Assembly: GCF_000472705.1 (NCBI RefSeq)
Contig: NZ_AXAE01000025.1
Location: forward strand, 109-64,108
Reading direction: 5' to 3'
DNA from: Mesorhizobium erdmanii USDA 3471
GTDB lineage: Bacteria > Pseudomonadota > Alphaproteobacteria > Rhizobiales > Rhizobiaceae
DNA: 64,000 nucleotides
Part shown: positions 36,193 through 44,809 of the stretch, piece after piece
How the letters are laid out: each line of letters begins with the position of its first letter
Position numbering within the stretch: the stretch's first letter is position 1
The notes under the pieces: model-generated
What the model saw: only the letters and a program-made list of their open reading frames with translations
Told to the model about the DNA's origin: nothing
Database searches by the model: none
Translations under genes and position numbers: made by a program

Positions 36193-36939
36193 TCAGACGG
36201 GCAGCACAGGCTTTATCTCGACGCCGAGATGACGCAGAAGTTCGCAGCGGATCTCGCTGAACCGGCGATCGCCATGATCGCGGGGCCTGGGGATATCGAT
36301 TGCGATGTCGGCGGCGATCGCGCCATTGTCCAGCACCAGGACCCGGTCCGCCAGCGTCACGGCTTCGTCGACATCATGGGTGACCAGCAGCACGGCCGGC
36401 TGGTGCCGGGCGCAGAGCTGGCGTAACAGGTCGTGCATGCGCAGGCGCGTCAGCGCGTCGAGCGCGCCGAACGGCTCGTCCGCCAGCAGCAGGTCAGGAT
36501 CACGAACTAGCGATCGCGCCAGGGCCACGCGCTGCTGCTCGCCACCAGAGAGTTCGACCGGCCATGCCGTCTCGCGGCCGCTCAAGCCAACCTCTTCGAG
36601 AGCCACCCGTCCGCGTTCGGCGGCGTCCGGCAGGTCGAGACCAAGCACCACATTTTCCAGCACGCGTTTCCACGGCAACAGTCGGGCGTCCTGGAACACC
36701 ACCGATTTCTTTTGGGGCGTATCGAGTCGGCCGGAGCCGGAGACTTTGTCATCCAGATCGGCGAGCGCGCGCAACAATGTACTCTTGCCCGATCCGCAGC
36801 GGCCGAGAAGGGCGACGAACTCCCCCTTCTCGATGTCGAGACTGAGGCCGTTGAGGATGGTTCGCGGCCCGAAACGTCTCACCAGGCTCTCGACCCGCAC
36901 CACCGGTGCGCCGCTCAATCCGCCAAGGTGCGACGCCAT
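36193..36939 (-). CDS. SsuB/TauB-type ABC ATPase (second cluster)
   Basis: A 248-residue ATPase: Walker A GRCGSGKSTLLRALADLD (about 50), VFQDARLLPWKRVLENVVLGL, signature LSGGEQQRVALARSL, Walker B LLLADEPFGALDALTR and LVTHDVDEAVTLADRVLVL. It overlaps the permease gene by 25 bases. Motifs are intact although its monooxygenase and binding-protein neighbours are damaged. Confidence 0.9.
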   Translation of the reverse strand: MASHLGGLSGAPVVRVESLVRRFGPRTILNGLSLDIEKGEFVALLGRCGSGKSTLLRALADLDDKVSGSGRLDTPQKKSVVFQDARLLPWKRVLENVVLGLDLPDAAERGRVALEEVGLSGRETAWPVELSGGEQQRVALARSLVRDPDLLLADEPFGALDALTRLRMHDLLRQLCARHQPAVLLVTHDVDEAVTLADRVLVLDNGAIAADIAIDIPRPRDHGDRRFSEIRCELLRHLGVEIKPVLPV

Positions 36940-37775
36940 GCCAGCGACCTTTCCTGGAAGAAGCGCACGATGCCGTCGCAGCCGAGACCGAGCAACGCAT
37001 AGACGACGAGGCCGACGATGACGATGTCAGTCTGGCCGTAGTTGCGCGCGAGATCGATCATGTAGCCGATGCCGCTGGTGGCATTGACCTGTTCGACCAC
37101 CACCAGGGACAGCCAAGCATAGGTCACCGCCAAACGCAGGCCAAGGAAGAAGCCGGGAAGGGCGCCCGGCAGGATGACCTGGCGGATGAAGGTCTGGGCC
37201 AGTTCGACATAGCGGTTGTCTATGCCCCGCAAGCTGCTGTGGGTCTGGATATAGATCGGGATCAGCACAGCCAGCGCGATGGCCGTCACTTTCATGCCTT
37301 CGCCGATGCCGAACCACAGCATCAGCAGCGGGATCAGGGCGAGCGTCGGTATCGCCCGCTTGATCTGAACAGGGCCGTCGATGATCGCCTCACCAAGTCG
37401 GGACAACCCGGAGATGAGTGCAAGCACGGTCCCGATCAGGACTCCGAACACCAGACCCTGTGCTGCCCGCCAGGCGGACGTCATCAAATGATCCTGAAGC
37501 TTGCCTTCGGCGATGAGACCAATGGCGGTGCCGACAACGGACCATGGCGCCGGCAGCGTTCTTCGATCGATCAGGCCGGCGATACTGCCGATGGACCAGA
37601 TCGCGAGAAGCAGTGCAGGCCCGATCAGCGCGCCAAACGGGATCGCTCGCCCAAGCGCCAGGCGACGCCTCGTCCCGGTCTTATGAGGCTGTACAGCGGT
37701 GGGAAACAATCCCCTTTCATCCGATGCGTGGGGAATGGGCAGTGCAACTGCGGCGGTATGTGAGAATGCATTCAT
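36915..37775 (-). CDS. SsuC-type ABC permease (second cluster)
   Basis: A 286-residue permease with about six spans and the EAA loop reading VELAQTFIRQVILPGALPGFFLGLRLAVTYAWLSLVVVEQ. It forms a transporter with the ATPase at 36193 and, originally, the binding protein at 37806. The long N-terminal cytoplasmic lead (about 45 residues) may contain a non-native start; a later start is possible. Confidence 0.88.
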   Translation of the reverse strand: MNAFSHTAAVALPIPHASDERGLFPTAVQPHKTGTRRRLALGRAIPFGALIGPALLLAIWSIGSIAGLIDRRTLPAPWSVVGTAIGLIAEGKLQDHLMTSAWRAAQGLVFGVLIGTVLALISGLSRLGEAIIDGPVQIKRAIPTLALIPLLMLWFGIGEGMKVTAIALAVLIPIYIQTHSSLRGIDNRYVELAQTFIRQVILPGALPGFFLGLRLAVTYAWLSLVVVEQVNATSGIGYMIDLARNYGQTDIVIVGLVVYALLGLGCDGIVRFFQERSLAWRRTLAD

Positions 37776-37805
37776 CTGCTCGTCTCCAGTGTTGGGAAGC
37801 AGGCG

Positions 37806-38795
37806 TCAGGACGCGTTCAGCGCATTTGCCGCGATCGTCTCGAAGCGCCTGTCGAAAAGATCCTCGGCCTTGATCGCGGGTTTGTTCAGTTCCCTGGCCA
37901 GGAGATCGATCGTCGCCTGCTGCCGCGCGATCACATCGTTCCAGTCGGACGGGATGTCGAACTGACCATCGGCGTCGACGAGATACTGGCCATCTTCTGC
38001 GTTGAGGCCTTGGGTATCGACGTAGTAGCCCGCGATCCACTCTTTGGGATGTTCCTGCACCCATCGGGTCGCAAGGGCCCAGTAGTGAACATATTCGCCG
38101 AGAGCGGCAGCTTTGGCCGGGTCATCAAGCACCGCCTGTGGCGCATACAGATGGGCTGGATCGTCGCGCAAGCCATGCGGGATAGTGGTCGCGCCGTCGG
38201 CACCGTACTGGTGCAGATAGTGCTTGACGAGGACGCCCCAGATCGGCGCGACGTCGACTTGCTTGCTGGCAAGTGCCACCGCATAGGCATCGCCTTTGCT
38301 GGGCAGCTCGATGAGAGTGACATCCTCCTTTTTCAGGCCGGCGGCCTGCAGGACCCTCAGCACCAGCGCGCCTTGCGCCTGACCGGGGCTGAAGGCGATC
38401 CGTTTGCCGCGCAAGTCCGCGAGTGTCTTGACCTCGACGCCCGGCGCAATGCCGAGTTGATAAATCGGGTGCGCAACCGGTTCCTTGCGGAACTTCGCGG
38501 CAATGATCTTGACCTTGAGCCCCGTCCAGGTGGCGTGGATGGGCGGAATGTCGGCGACCGATCCGACGTCCAGCGCATTGGCGCGAAAAGCTTCGATTGT
38601 CTGGGGACCGCCGCTGATATTGGCCCATTCGACCTTGAACGGCAGTTTATCGATGAGGCCCGAGAGTTCCAGTGCCCTTTGCGTCTCGGGGTCGCCGATG
38701 CGAAGCACCGTACCCTCCGGGATCTTGGTCGGCAGCTTACCGGCGTCCGCACTGCCCGCCTCCGGAGGGAAACTCTGTTCGTCTCCAATGCGCAT
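37806..38795 (-). CDS. Sulfonate-type solute-binding protein lacking a signal peptide
   Basis: The mature part begins ADAGKLPTKIPEGTVLRIGD and follows SsuA-type proteins (VEWANISGGPQTIEAFRANALDVGSVADIPPIHATW, KRIAFSPGQAQGALVLRVLQ, VDVAPIWGVLVKHYL). Upstream of this point the frame stays open, but none of it is a signal sequence: it is polar and contains no hydrophobic core. The first usable ATG is at 38795. The N-terminus therefore looks replaced by unrelated DNA, and the product would not be exported. Probably a recent pseudogene. Confidence 0.75.
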   Translation of the reverse strand: MRIGDEQSFPPEAGSADAGKLPTKIPEGTVLRIGDPETQRALELSGLIDKLPFKVEWANISGGPQTIEAFRANALDVGSVADIPPIHATWTGLKVKIIAAKFRKEPVAHPIYQLGIAPGVEVKTLADLRGKRIAFSPGQAQGALVLRVLQAAGLKKEDVTLIELPSKGDAYAVALASKQVDVAPIWGVLVKHYLHQYGADGATTIPHGLRDDPAHLYAPQAVLDDPAKAAALGEYVHYWALATRWVQEHPKEWIAGYYVDTQGLNAEDGQYLVDADGQFDIPSDWNDVIARQQATIDLLARELNKPAIKAEDLFDRRFETIAANALNAS

Positions 38796-39056
38796 TTGGG
38801 GCACGTGTCCCTCAAATGAGGCGGGTTGGGTCGCCGCAGCGCAGGAGTGTTCTGACCGATGCCTGCTTGCGTTCGAAGTCAGTTTAGGCGGGCACGGAGG
38901 GACCTCCAAGCAGTGCGTTTGCAGTACAGGAGAGCCGGCGGCCGACGTAAGGCGCTTCTTTGTTGTCGCCTATGAAAAGGCCATCGGTGGCTGGTGTGTG
39001 GATAATCAGCGCTGGCGTCTTGCCGATTGCGCCAGCCGGCGCGCACTCTCGCGGCC

Positions 39057-39443
39057 ATGGTGGCGGAGCATGTTGAACTGGCCTTGTTTGAGCAGTCACT
39101 CGGCAACATCGAGGGCCTCAATCGACCGTTCGGCGATCGTGTGGCTGACGCCGCGGAGAAAACCGCAGGGTCGGTTCTGTTCGATGTTCGCGTCGACGGC
39201 GACACCTGCGTTCAGCGGATGGCGGCGATTGGATATGGCGCGACCGGAACAGCGATAATTGTGATGGAGAAGAACGGACAACTTAGATGCGCGTCGATAA
39301 ACGAAGACACCGCTCTTTTGGTGGCAGAATTGGCTGCCTGGAATGCATCTCCGCTGAGTGAGCAAGCGAGGATTGACCACAGCGCAACGGCCAGCATGCT
39401 GCTGGCGAAGCTGCGTATCTCAGGTCACTTCGACCGTCTCTAG
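39057..39443 (+). CDS. Hypothetical protein, 128 residues
   Basis: A frame starting MVAEHVELALFEQSLGNIEG with balanced composition (SVLFDVRVDGDTCVQRMAAI, GYGATGTAIIVMEKNGQLRC). No membrane segment or known motif is seen and no Shine-Dalgarno is obvious. It lies between two decayed regions, so it may be a remnant. Function unknown. Confidence 0.4.
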   Translation: MVAEHVELALFEQSLGNIEGLNRPFGDRVADAAEKTAGSVLFDVRVDGDTCVQRMAAIGYGATGTAIIVMEKNGQLRCASINEDTALLVAELAAWNASPLSEQARIDHSATASMLLAKLRISGHFDRL

Positions 39444-39584
39444 CCGTCTCAGCGCTGCTCTTATCGGCCGTAAAGACGTGTCGATAACGACGTCAAAACC
39501 GGGCGCCTGTTGAGCCATCCAAGGAGTTGATCACCATCGGTACGGTCCGCCGTCAATTGCTCAGCGCGCCCCGCTAGCGGCTCG

Positions 39585-40186
39585 TTCAAGCTGCTTCACC
39601 CGATGATGCCGTTCATCACCGAGGAGTTGTGGGCACAGACAGCGGGCGAGGGCAAGGAACGGCCTCGGCTGCTGTGTCATGCCGCGTGGCCGTCGCCGGA
39701 TTTCGAGGACGCTGAAGCGGCCGCCGACATCAACTGGCTGGTCGACCTCGTCTCCGGTATTCGCTCGGTGCGCTCCGAGATGAACGTGCCGCCGACGGCG
39801 ATCGCGCCGCTGATGGTGATCGGCGCCAACAAGGTGGCGCAAGAGCGGCTCGAACGCCAGGCATCAGCCATCAAGCGGTTGGCGCGCGTCGGCGACATCT
39901 CTCTGGCAGATGTCGCCCCGAAAGGCTCGGCCCAGATCAGTGCTCAACGAGGCGACCATCTGCCTGCTGGCAGCCTGATCGATGTGTCTGCCGAAAAGGC
40001 GCTTCTCGAGAAGGCGATTGCAAAAACCGAGCAGGAGACCGCTTTGCCGGCAAGCTTTCGAACGAAAAGTTCGTTGCCAACGCGAATCCGGATGTGGTCG
40101 CCGCAGACCGTGAGCGTCTCGGCGACCTGGAGGGGCAAAGTGCCAGCCTCAAGCTCGCATTGGCCAGGATCAGCGAGGCGGCCTGA
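39585..40186 (+). pseudogene. valS: Valyl-tRNA synthetase, C-terminal fragment
   Basis: Begins FKLLHPMMPFITEELWAQTA (end of the anticodon-binding domain) and continues DINWLVDLVSGIRSVRSEMN, VPPTAIAPLMVIGA. A short frame disturbance near 39935-39960 breaks VLNEATICLP, then SLIDVSAEKALLEKAIAKTE resumes. A further shift near 40040 moves KLSNEKFVANANPDVVAADR and the terminal coiled coil (ASLKLALARISEAA) to another frame. About 200 codons of roughly 920 remain. It must be a displaced duplicate; a complete valS is needed elsewhere. Confidence 0.88.
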
Positions 40187-40272
40187 GGAAGACTTCAAAG
40201 TCAAATTTGGCACGCGGCGATAGTCGCGTGCTGTTGCGGTCGCTGATGCCCCAGATATGTGCCGGTCGGGCG

Positions 40273-41928
40273 TCAATGACGGGGAAGGTGAAGGATTGAC
40301 TGATAGGGTTTGCGGGCCGAGCTTGTCGGCCGCTCAATCGAAAGCGTCATTTGAGGCGCTTCCTCGCCCGCGTGCAACTGGAAGATACGCTCGTCCAGTT
40401 CCTTGTCCACTTCCGTGAGACGATGGTTTAACCGAAGGTAGTCCGTCCAGGTCGGCGTGCGAAACGTTTCTGTCCATTGCATGGGCTTCTGCAGGTTGCG
40501 CTGGAGCGTCCAGTTCCGAGCACCGACGCGGCTGTGGACATGACGCCGCTGCCGCATGAGGTCGAGGAAGGCCTCGAGATTTCTCTCCTCTATCAGATAT
40601 TCGACCTTGACCACGATCGGCCCGCTTCTCGGCTTCAAATTGAGGGCGACTGCCGGGGCGTCGAATTCCTCCAAAGGATCGGGCTCGGACTCGCGGCGCT
40701 CGCGAAGAGGAAACAGAACGCCGGCTGCGGCAACCAGCAGCAGAGCACCAGCGGAGCCCTCCAGTGCCCAGGTCAGCGAATGGTTCTGGGAAACCGTGCC
40801 CCATACCCAGCTGCCGCCCGCGATGCCGCCATCTATCAAGGCATAGTAGATCGAAATCGTACGCCCCACGACCCAGCGCGGGCTCGCCAGTTGCACGCTC
40901 ACGCCAACCCCGGACCAGGCGGTGACCCAGCCCGCGCCGCCCAGGGCAAGTGCAAGTGCCGCCACCGCAATCGAAGAGGTCAGTGCAAGGGAAAGGGAGC
41001 ATGCCGCGCAGGCGACGCACGCGAGCCTCATCAACCGTTCCTGCGATAAGCTCCGTCTGAATGTGCCGTTGGCGAGGCCGGCGAAGACGGCGCCTGTCCC
41101 GAAACCGGCCATGAGCGTGCCATAGGCGAGCGGCCCGCCTCCCAGTTGATCGCGGACAACCAGCGGCAGCAGCGCGAGGATGGCGATGCTTGCCAGACCA
41201 AAGAGGGTTCCGCGCGCGATCGCCGCCTTGATTTCCGATGACATCGCCGTGAAGCGCAGCCCATCATAGATCGCCGTCCTCATCGACTCGCGTGGAAGAG
41301 GTGACGAGCGAACCTTCCACTTGCAGCGCCATATGGTGCCCAGGGGTACCAAATAGGTGAGGGTGGTCACGGTAAAAGCTGCCATAAGCCCGAACGAGGC
41401 AACCACGATGCCGCCGAGCGCCGGGCCCACGGTCCGGACGGTGTTGAAGCCGACCGAGAGCAAGGTGACGGCAGCGGGAACATCGCGTCGCTGCACCATA
41501 TCGCCAACCGAGGCCTGCCAGGCGGGATCGTTGAGAGCGCCGCCGCTTGCGATCAAGAAGCTGAAGCCGAGGATCATCCACGGACTAACAAAGCCCAGCG
41601 CCACGGACGCAGTGAGCATCGCAGAGGCTATCACCATAAGGCAACGGCCGGCGAACATGACCCTGCGACGGCTGAAATTGTCGGCGAGCACCCCGGCGAA
41701 GACAGATAAAATGAACGCGGGCAGGTTCGATGAAGCCTGTACCAACGCAACCATCAGATCGGAAGTCGAGATCGTCGCCATCAGCCAGCTGATGGCGACA
41801 GTCTGCATCAACCAGCCGAGAGAAGAGACCTGCGTGGCGAGCCAGATCGAACGAAAAGTCGGCTGCATGAGTGGCGCAAAAGTCGTCGGCGCAGCCAAAT
41901 CTTCAACTGATCCAGCTACCCTACTCAT
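40273..41928 (-). CDS. MFS transporter with C-terminal cytoplasmic domain (EntS-like MFS_3)
   Basis: Starting at the ATG at 41928 (MSRVAGSVEDLAAPTTFAPL) the product is 551 residues. Residues about 20-400 form a 12-span major-facilitator domain of the EntS-like group (FRSIWLATQVSSLGWLMQTVAISWLM, GVLADNFSRRRVMFAGR, GGALNDPAWQASVGDMVQRRDVPAA). The last about 150 residues (VKVEYLIEERNLEAFLDLMRQRRHVHSRVGARNWTL) resemble a monooxygenase-like ferredoxin fold that is appended in some of these proteins. Such transporters export siderophores or other small molecules; substrate unknown. The 3' half is duplicated at 3820-4470. Confidence 0.85.
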   Translation of the reverse strand: MSRVAGSVEDLAAPTTFAPLMQPTFRSIWLATQVSSLGWLMQTVAISWLMATISTSDLMVALVQASSNLPAFILSVFAGVLADNFSRRRVMFAGRCLMVIASAMLTASVALGFVSPWMILGFSFLIASGGALNDPAWQASVGDMVQRRDVPAAVTLLSVGFNTVRTVGPALGGIVVASFGLMAAFTVTTLTYLVPLGTIWRCKWKVRSSPLPRESMRTAIYDGLRFTAMSSEIKAAIARGTLFGLASIAILALLPLVVRDQLGGGPLAYGTLMAGFGTGAVFAGLANGTFRRSLSQERLMRLACVACAACSLSLALTSSIAVAALALALGGAGWVTAWSGVGVSVQLASPRWVVGRTISIYYALIDGGIAGGSWVWGTVSQNHSLTWALEGSAGALLLVAAAGVLFPLRERRESEPDPLEEFDAPAVALNLKPRSGPIVVKVEYLIEERNLEAFLDLMRQRRHVHSRVGARNWTLQRNLQKPMQWTETFRTPTWTDYLRLNHRLTEVDKELDERIFQLHAGEEAPQMTLSIERPTSSARKPYQSILHLPRH

Positions 41929-42276
41929 TTTTTGCAAGCCTTTTCTTTCCGGTATCGGCCGTCTCGCATGTAATCTCGACTGAACCGAGGCGGCTGGCAA
42001 AATTGAGAGAAACTTTTTGCCTCCGATGAGGCGGACACAGTTCCTTCCGATCAGTGATTTGCGGCCGAGACGCTGACCCGAGCCAACTCACCTTGCCTTC
42101 GAAGACATCACCCGGGTGGAGCCCGTTCTTGCTTGTCGTTTGACGCAGCATGCTTCATCAACAGGCTCTTTGCCGGGCGACGCCTTTTCGCGGGACGCGA
42201 CCATGTTCTTTCGTTGAAAACTCATTCACCAGGCGCGGTCAATGCGCTGAGTGTGGCTTGGGGAGAGTGAGGACGT
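41929..42276. other. Upstream region of the MFS gene; no clear gene
   Basis: About 350 bases with no convincing coding frame. A 76-codon minus-strand frame ending inside the MFS start region (from 42151) has no recognised family. Promoters for the flanking genes probably lie here. Confidence 0.3.
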
Positions 42277-42552
42277 TTGCAGATCTTTGACAGGATCGAT
42301 TCACTGATAGACGCAGACGATTGCCGGGCCGCGATCGAAGAGGCGCGTGCCTTGCTACTTCAACTCGAACAAAGGTCTGATGCGCTCACACATGCGATCG
42401 ACGACTTTCTGCTCGATCTCATGACACTGTCTTTCATTGTTGAATGTTACGGGCGCGGCTTTGAACTTTTGGCGCGAACGCTTGCCCGTAGAAGACTGGC
42501 GAAGGTCAGGCTTTTGTCGGGAGGGGTCGGTTCTGTCACTTGGCCGTTTTAG
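42277..42552 (+). CDS. Possible small helical protein
   Basis: A 91-codon frame opening at a TTG (LQIFDRIDSLIDADDCRAAI) with a plausible helical repeat pattern (EEARALLLQLEQRSDALTHA). There is no strong ribosome-binding site or known family. The C-terminal 20 residues are basic and then turn glycine-rich, which looks like read-through. Low certainty. Confidence 0.3.
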   Translation: MQIFDRIDSLIDADDCRAAIEEARALLLQLEQRSDALTHAIDDFLLDLMTLSFIVECYGRGFELLARTLARRRLAKVRLLSGGVGSVTWPF

Positions 42553-42657
42553 CGGCGATGTAAGCACCGGAGCCATGACGTGAGTCTGGGGGCTTCCAAG
42601 CGCCGGTTTGGCCGGTTAGGGTTTGCAGGGGCGCGAACAACCGCATGAACGAACGGG

Positions 42658-43329
42658 ATGATGCTGGAAAAACTGCGCACCTGTTGGGGGTTTAGCCCGA
42701 CCGTCGACAGGAACATCGCCCTGGTCGAAGGCTTTCTGAAGGGCAAGCGGTTCGCCGACCTGGCTCAGGAGCATGGCTTGTCGACAGCCAGGGTGCGCCA
42801 AATCATCGAGAAGGCCGATTGGTTCGTGGGCGGCGGCATCCTGACCAAGCCTGAACCGTCCAAGGCCTCGCCTCGATCCGATTTCATGGCCGCCTATCCG
42901 TATGTGTGGAACCTGGCCCAGCTGCAAGGGCTCGGTAGCGCCACGCCGCGTCATTTCTTTAGGGAGTTGGAACGCGCGGGATCGCTGGAACGGCTCGTTG
43001 AGAAGATGAAGCGATTGCCGAGCCGCGGACGAACAACACGTGAGCTGGTGCGCCTCGTTTGGCAAAAGGAGAGGGGCGAGAGCCCATGGCCTGCGATGAA
43101 GCGATCAAGCATTGCGATCGCGCAACCAAGTGGCCCGGTCGACCGTCCGGACCGCGCCCTTCAGTGCCAGCTCGCCTTGGAACCGGCCCTCCAGCAATTG
43201 GTTCAGCGCGCACTGGAATCAGGCTGGAGCGAGGATGAGACAGTCTACGCGCTCCTCGAGCTCGCCGGCGCGCGCCTCAAGGGGCAGCTTCCGAGGGCGG
43301 CGGTAGTCGATGGAGATGGCACTTCCTGA
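42658..43329 (+). CDS. Hypothetical protein with HTH-like N-terminal region
   Basis: A 223-residue product. Residues about 10-50 (TVDRNIALVEGFLKGKRFAD, LAQEHGLSTARVRQIIEKAD) have the pattern of a sigma-region-4-like helix-turn-helix. The rest (WNLAQLQGLGSATPRHFFRELERAG, ALESGWSEDETVYALLELAG) matches no family I recognise. Two adjacent ATG codons are available at 42658 and 42661. Its end touches the operator-like repeat before the antitoxin gene. It may be a regulator of the accessory region. Confidence 0.55.
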   Translation: MMLEKLRTCWGFSPTVDRNIALVEGFLKGKRFADLAQEHGLSTARVRQIIEKADWFVGGGILTKPEPSKASPRSDFMAAYPYVWNLAQLQGLGSATPRHFFRELERAGSLERLVEKMKRLPSRGRTTRELVRLVWQKERGESPWPAMKRSSIAIAQPSGPVDRPDRALQCQLALEPALQQLVQRALESGWSEDETVYALLELAGARLKGQLPRAAVVDGDGTS

Positions 43330-43369
43330 AACAGCTAATTCAGCCATATTGCCAAAAATAGCTGTTTCA
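43327..43369. promoter_or_regulatory. Inverted repeat upstream of the toxin-antitoxin pair
   Basis: TGAAACAGCTA (43327-43337) and TAGCTGTTTCA (43359-43369) are perfect 11-base inverted arms, 32 bases centre to centre (about three helical turns). They lie 31 bases before the antitoxin ATG, as expected for an autoregulatory operator. Confidence 0.65.
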
Positions 43370-43400
43370 CCTATCTTAGGGGTAAAGATGGAGAGCTAGG

Positions 43401-43649
43401 ATGACCAGCTTTACGCTAACCGACCTCGGAAACAAATCTGGCGAGGTGGTAGAGGCGGCATACCGAGGGCCTGTTGAGATCACAAAGCGCGGCAAGCGCA
43501 AATTTGTGCTTCTGACCGTTGAGCAATTCGACCGATTGGCGGGACGAAGCGCACAACGGGCGTATCGTGTCGAAGACCTCAAGGGAGCCGAGCGTGATGA
43601 AATTCTCGCTGGCCTGGACGCCGTCACCTTGAGGGATAGCGGAGAATGA
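43401..43649 (+). CDS. Antitoxin of Phd/YefM type
   Basis: An 82-residue protein, MTSFTLTDLGNKSGEVVEAA followed by GPVEITKRGKRKFVLLTVEQFDRLAGR. The N-terminal DNA-binding domain and the 'KRGK..VLL' strand are characteristic of Phd/YefM antitoxins; the C-terminal helix would neutralise the toxin. The toxin ATG overlaps its stop (ATGA at 43646). Operator-like repeats lie upstream. Confidence 0.85.
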   Translation: MTSFTLTDLGNKSGEVVEAAYRGPVEITKRGKRKFVLLTVEQFDRLAGRSAQRAYRVEDLKGAERDEILAGLDAVTLRDSGE

Positions 43650-44052
43650 CCGAGCCTGAACATGGCCACGTCATTCTCTATTCCTATCTGTGGGCGCGAG
43701 AATTCGATCGCGGTGAAGACAGTGGCCGAAAGGCTCGGCCGACTTGTGTGATGGTAATCGTCGCAGGCAAGGATGGCCGCACGCGGCCTCTGCTTTTCCC
43801 ATCACGAGTAAGGCTCCGGGACCTGACCGGCGTTGCTTCGAGGTCCCGGAGACTGAGGCGAAGAGGGCGAAGCTCTATACGCCGGCCTGGGTCATCGTGG
43901 ACGAATTCAATGTCGATGACCTCACGACCTCATGGGCTTTGGAGTCCACCGTTCCGGTAGGCCAGTTCACGCGACGTTTCATGGCGAAGGTTGCGGCCGA
44001 GGCAGCGGCCGCCATTCGGGCCAAAAACATTCGCAGCATACCGCGGCAATGA
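43646..44052 (+). pseudogene. PemK/MazF-like toxin, frameshifted
   Basis: The first frame reads MTEPEHGHVILYSYLWAREF and GRKARPTCVMVIVAGKDGRT up to RPLLFP. Near 43795-43805 (CTGCTTTTCCCATC) the frame changes, and the natural continuation ITSKAPGPDRRCFEVPETEA, PAWVIVDEFNVDD and QFTRRFMAKV follows in the -1 frame up to 44052. Together they make a protein of about 135 residues resembling MazF/PemK-type growth inhibitors. The family call is moderate. A homopolymer error or programmed shift cannot be excluded. Confidence 0.65.
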
Positions 44053-44239
44053 TTATCGCATTGCTCGCTGAAATCCTCACTTGAATGGGGTTCTTTGCAC
44101 GGACGCCACTATCGCGGCGGCATCATCGGTACAGCAAGAACGGTTCCTGCCCTGGACTAGACCTTGATGAAGCTGGCATAAGTTGGCCGCAAGTACTGTA
44201 GTCATGTATCCGCGAGGTTTCGTGGCGAGTGACGTGGCT
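44053..44239. other. Intergenic stretch between toxin relic and leader
   Basis: No gene is recognised. It separates the toxin relic from the leader of the 44443 gene. Confidence 0.4.
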
Positions 44240-44431
44240 CCTGTGCGGGGCCCATTTCCCGCTCTTTCGGCTTAATTCCCTTGTTCCAGCCCGGACCTTG
44301 CCGATCAACCCGCTGCGGGGTCGGACTACGCAAAGCGTGCCGTCGCTCAAGGCTTCGCCATCGCGATGATCGCGGTCCCGGCTGGACCCGACGGGCGCCT
44401 GTCGAGCGGGGAATGGTCCCCGCAAACACGG
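44240..44431 (+). promoter_or_regulatory. Long-stem 5' leader before the 44443 gene
   Basis: CCTGTGCGGGGCCCATTTCC through 44264 pairs with 44404-44431 (GAGCGGGGAATGGTCCCCGC) with few mismatches. Inside it, TCCAGCCCGGACC (44285-44297) pairs with GGTCCCGGCTGGA (44374-44386). The outer stem closes 11 bases before the ATG, so an RNA hairpin of about 190 bases would end at the ribosome-binding site. Confidence 0.6.
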
Positions 44432-44442
44432 GAGCAAAACAC

Positions 44443-44631
44443 ATGTCGCACGAACTCAGCCTCGCTCAGAGCCACGCCTGGAACCTCGCTCGCACCCTGA
44501 TGACGCCGGTCATCCTGTTCAAGGTCAATGACAACGAGTACGGCGTTCTTCCTGCCGAAGACCTCGACGGCGACGAAGTCGAGGCGATCGCCGAATACTG
44601 CCCATACACAGGCGGTCGGCCGGTTCATTGA
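44443..44631 (+). CDS. Small accessory-element protein, 62 residues
   Basis: Reads MSHELSLAQSHAWNLARTLM, then TPVILFKVNDNEYGVLPAED and ends IAEYCPYTGGRPVH. The start fits GGAGCAAAACAC upstream. Similar short acidic proteins occur in rhizobial plasmid blocks, but no named family is recalled. It is the first of a run of plus-strand accessory genes. Confidence 0.7.
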   Translation: MSHELSLAQSHAWNLARTLMTPVILFKVNDNEYGVLPAEDLDGDEVEAIAEYCPYTGGRPVH

Positions 44632-44809
44632 ATCGGCCCTCTATGCCACGGCGTGCCGCTTGCGAGCGGCAGGCCGCAAGGGAGGCTGCGCCGCGGCGGT
44701 AGCCGCGCCCTTGCGCCCTTTGCTCTTCGCGGCGGTCGCGGCGTGTTCCGCCAATTGTGGAAGAGATAGACTTGGAGAAAGGCGGACCGCAGGCTGCCAG
44801 GAGAGAAGA

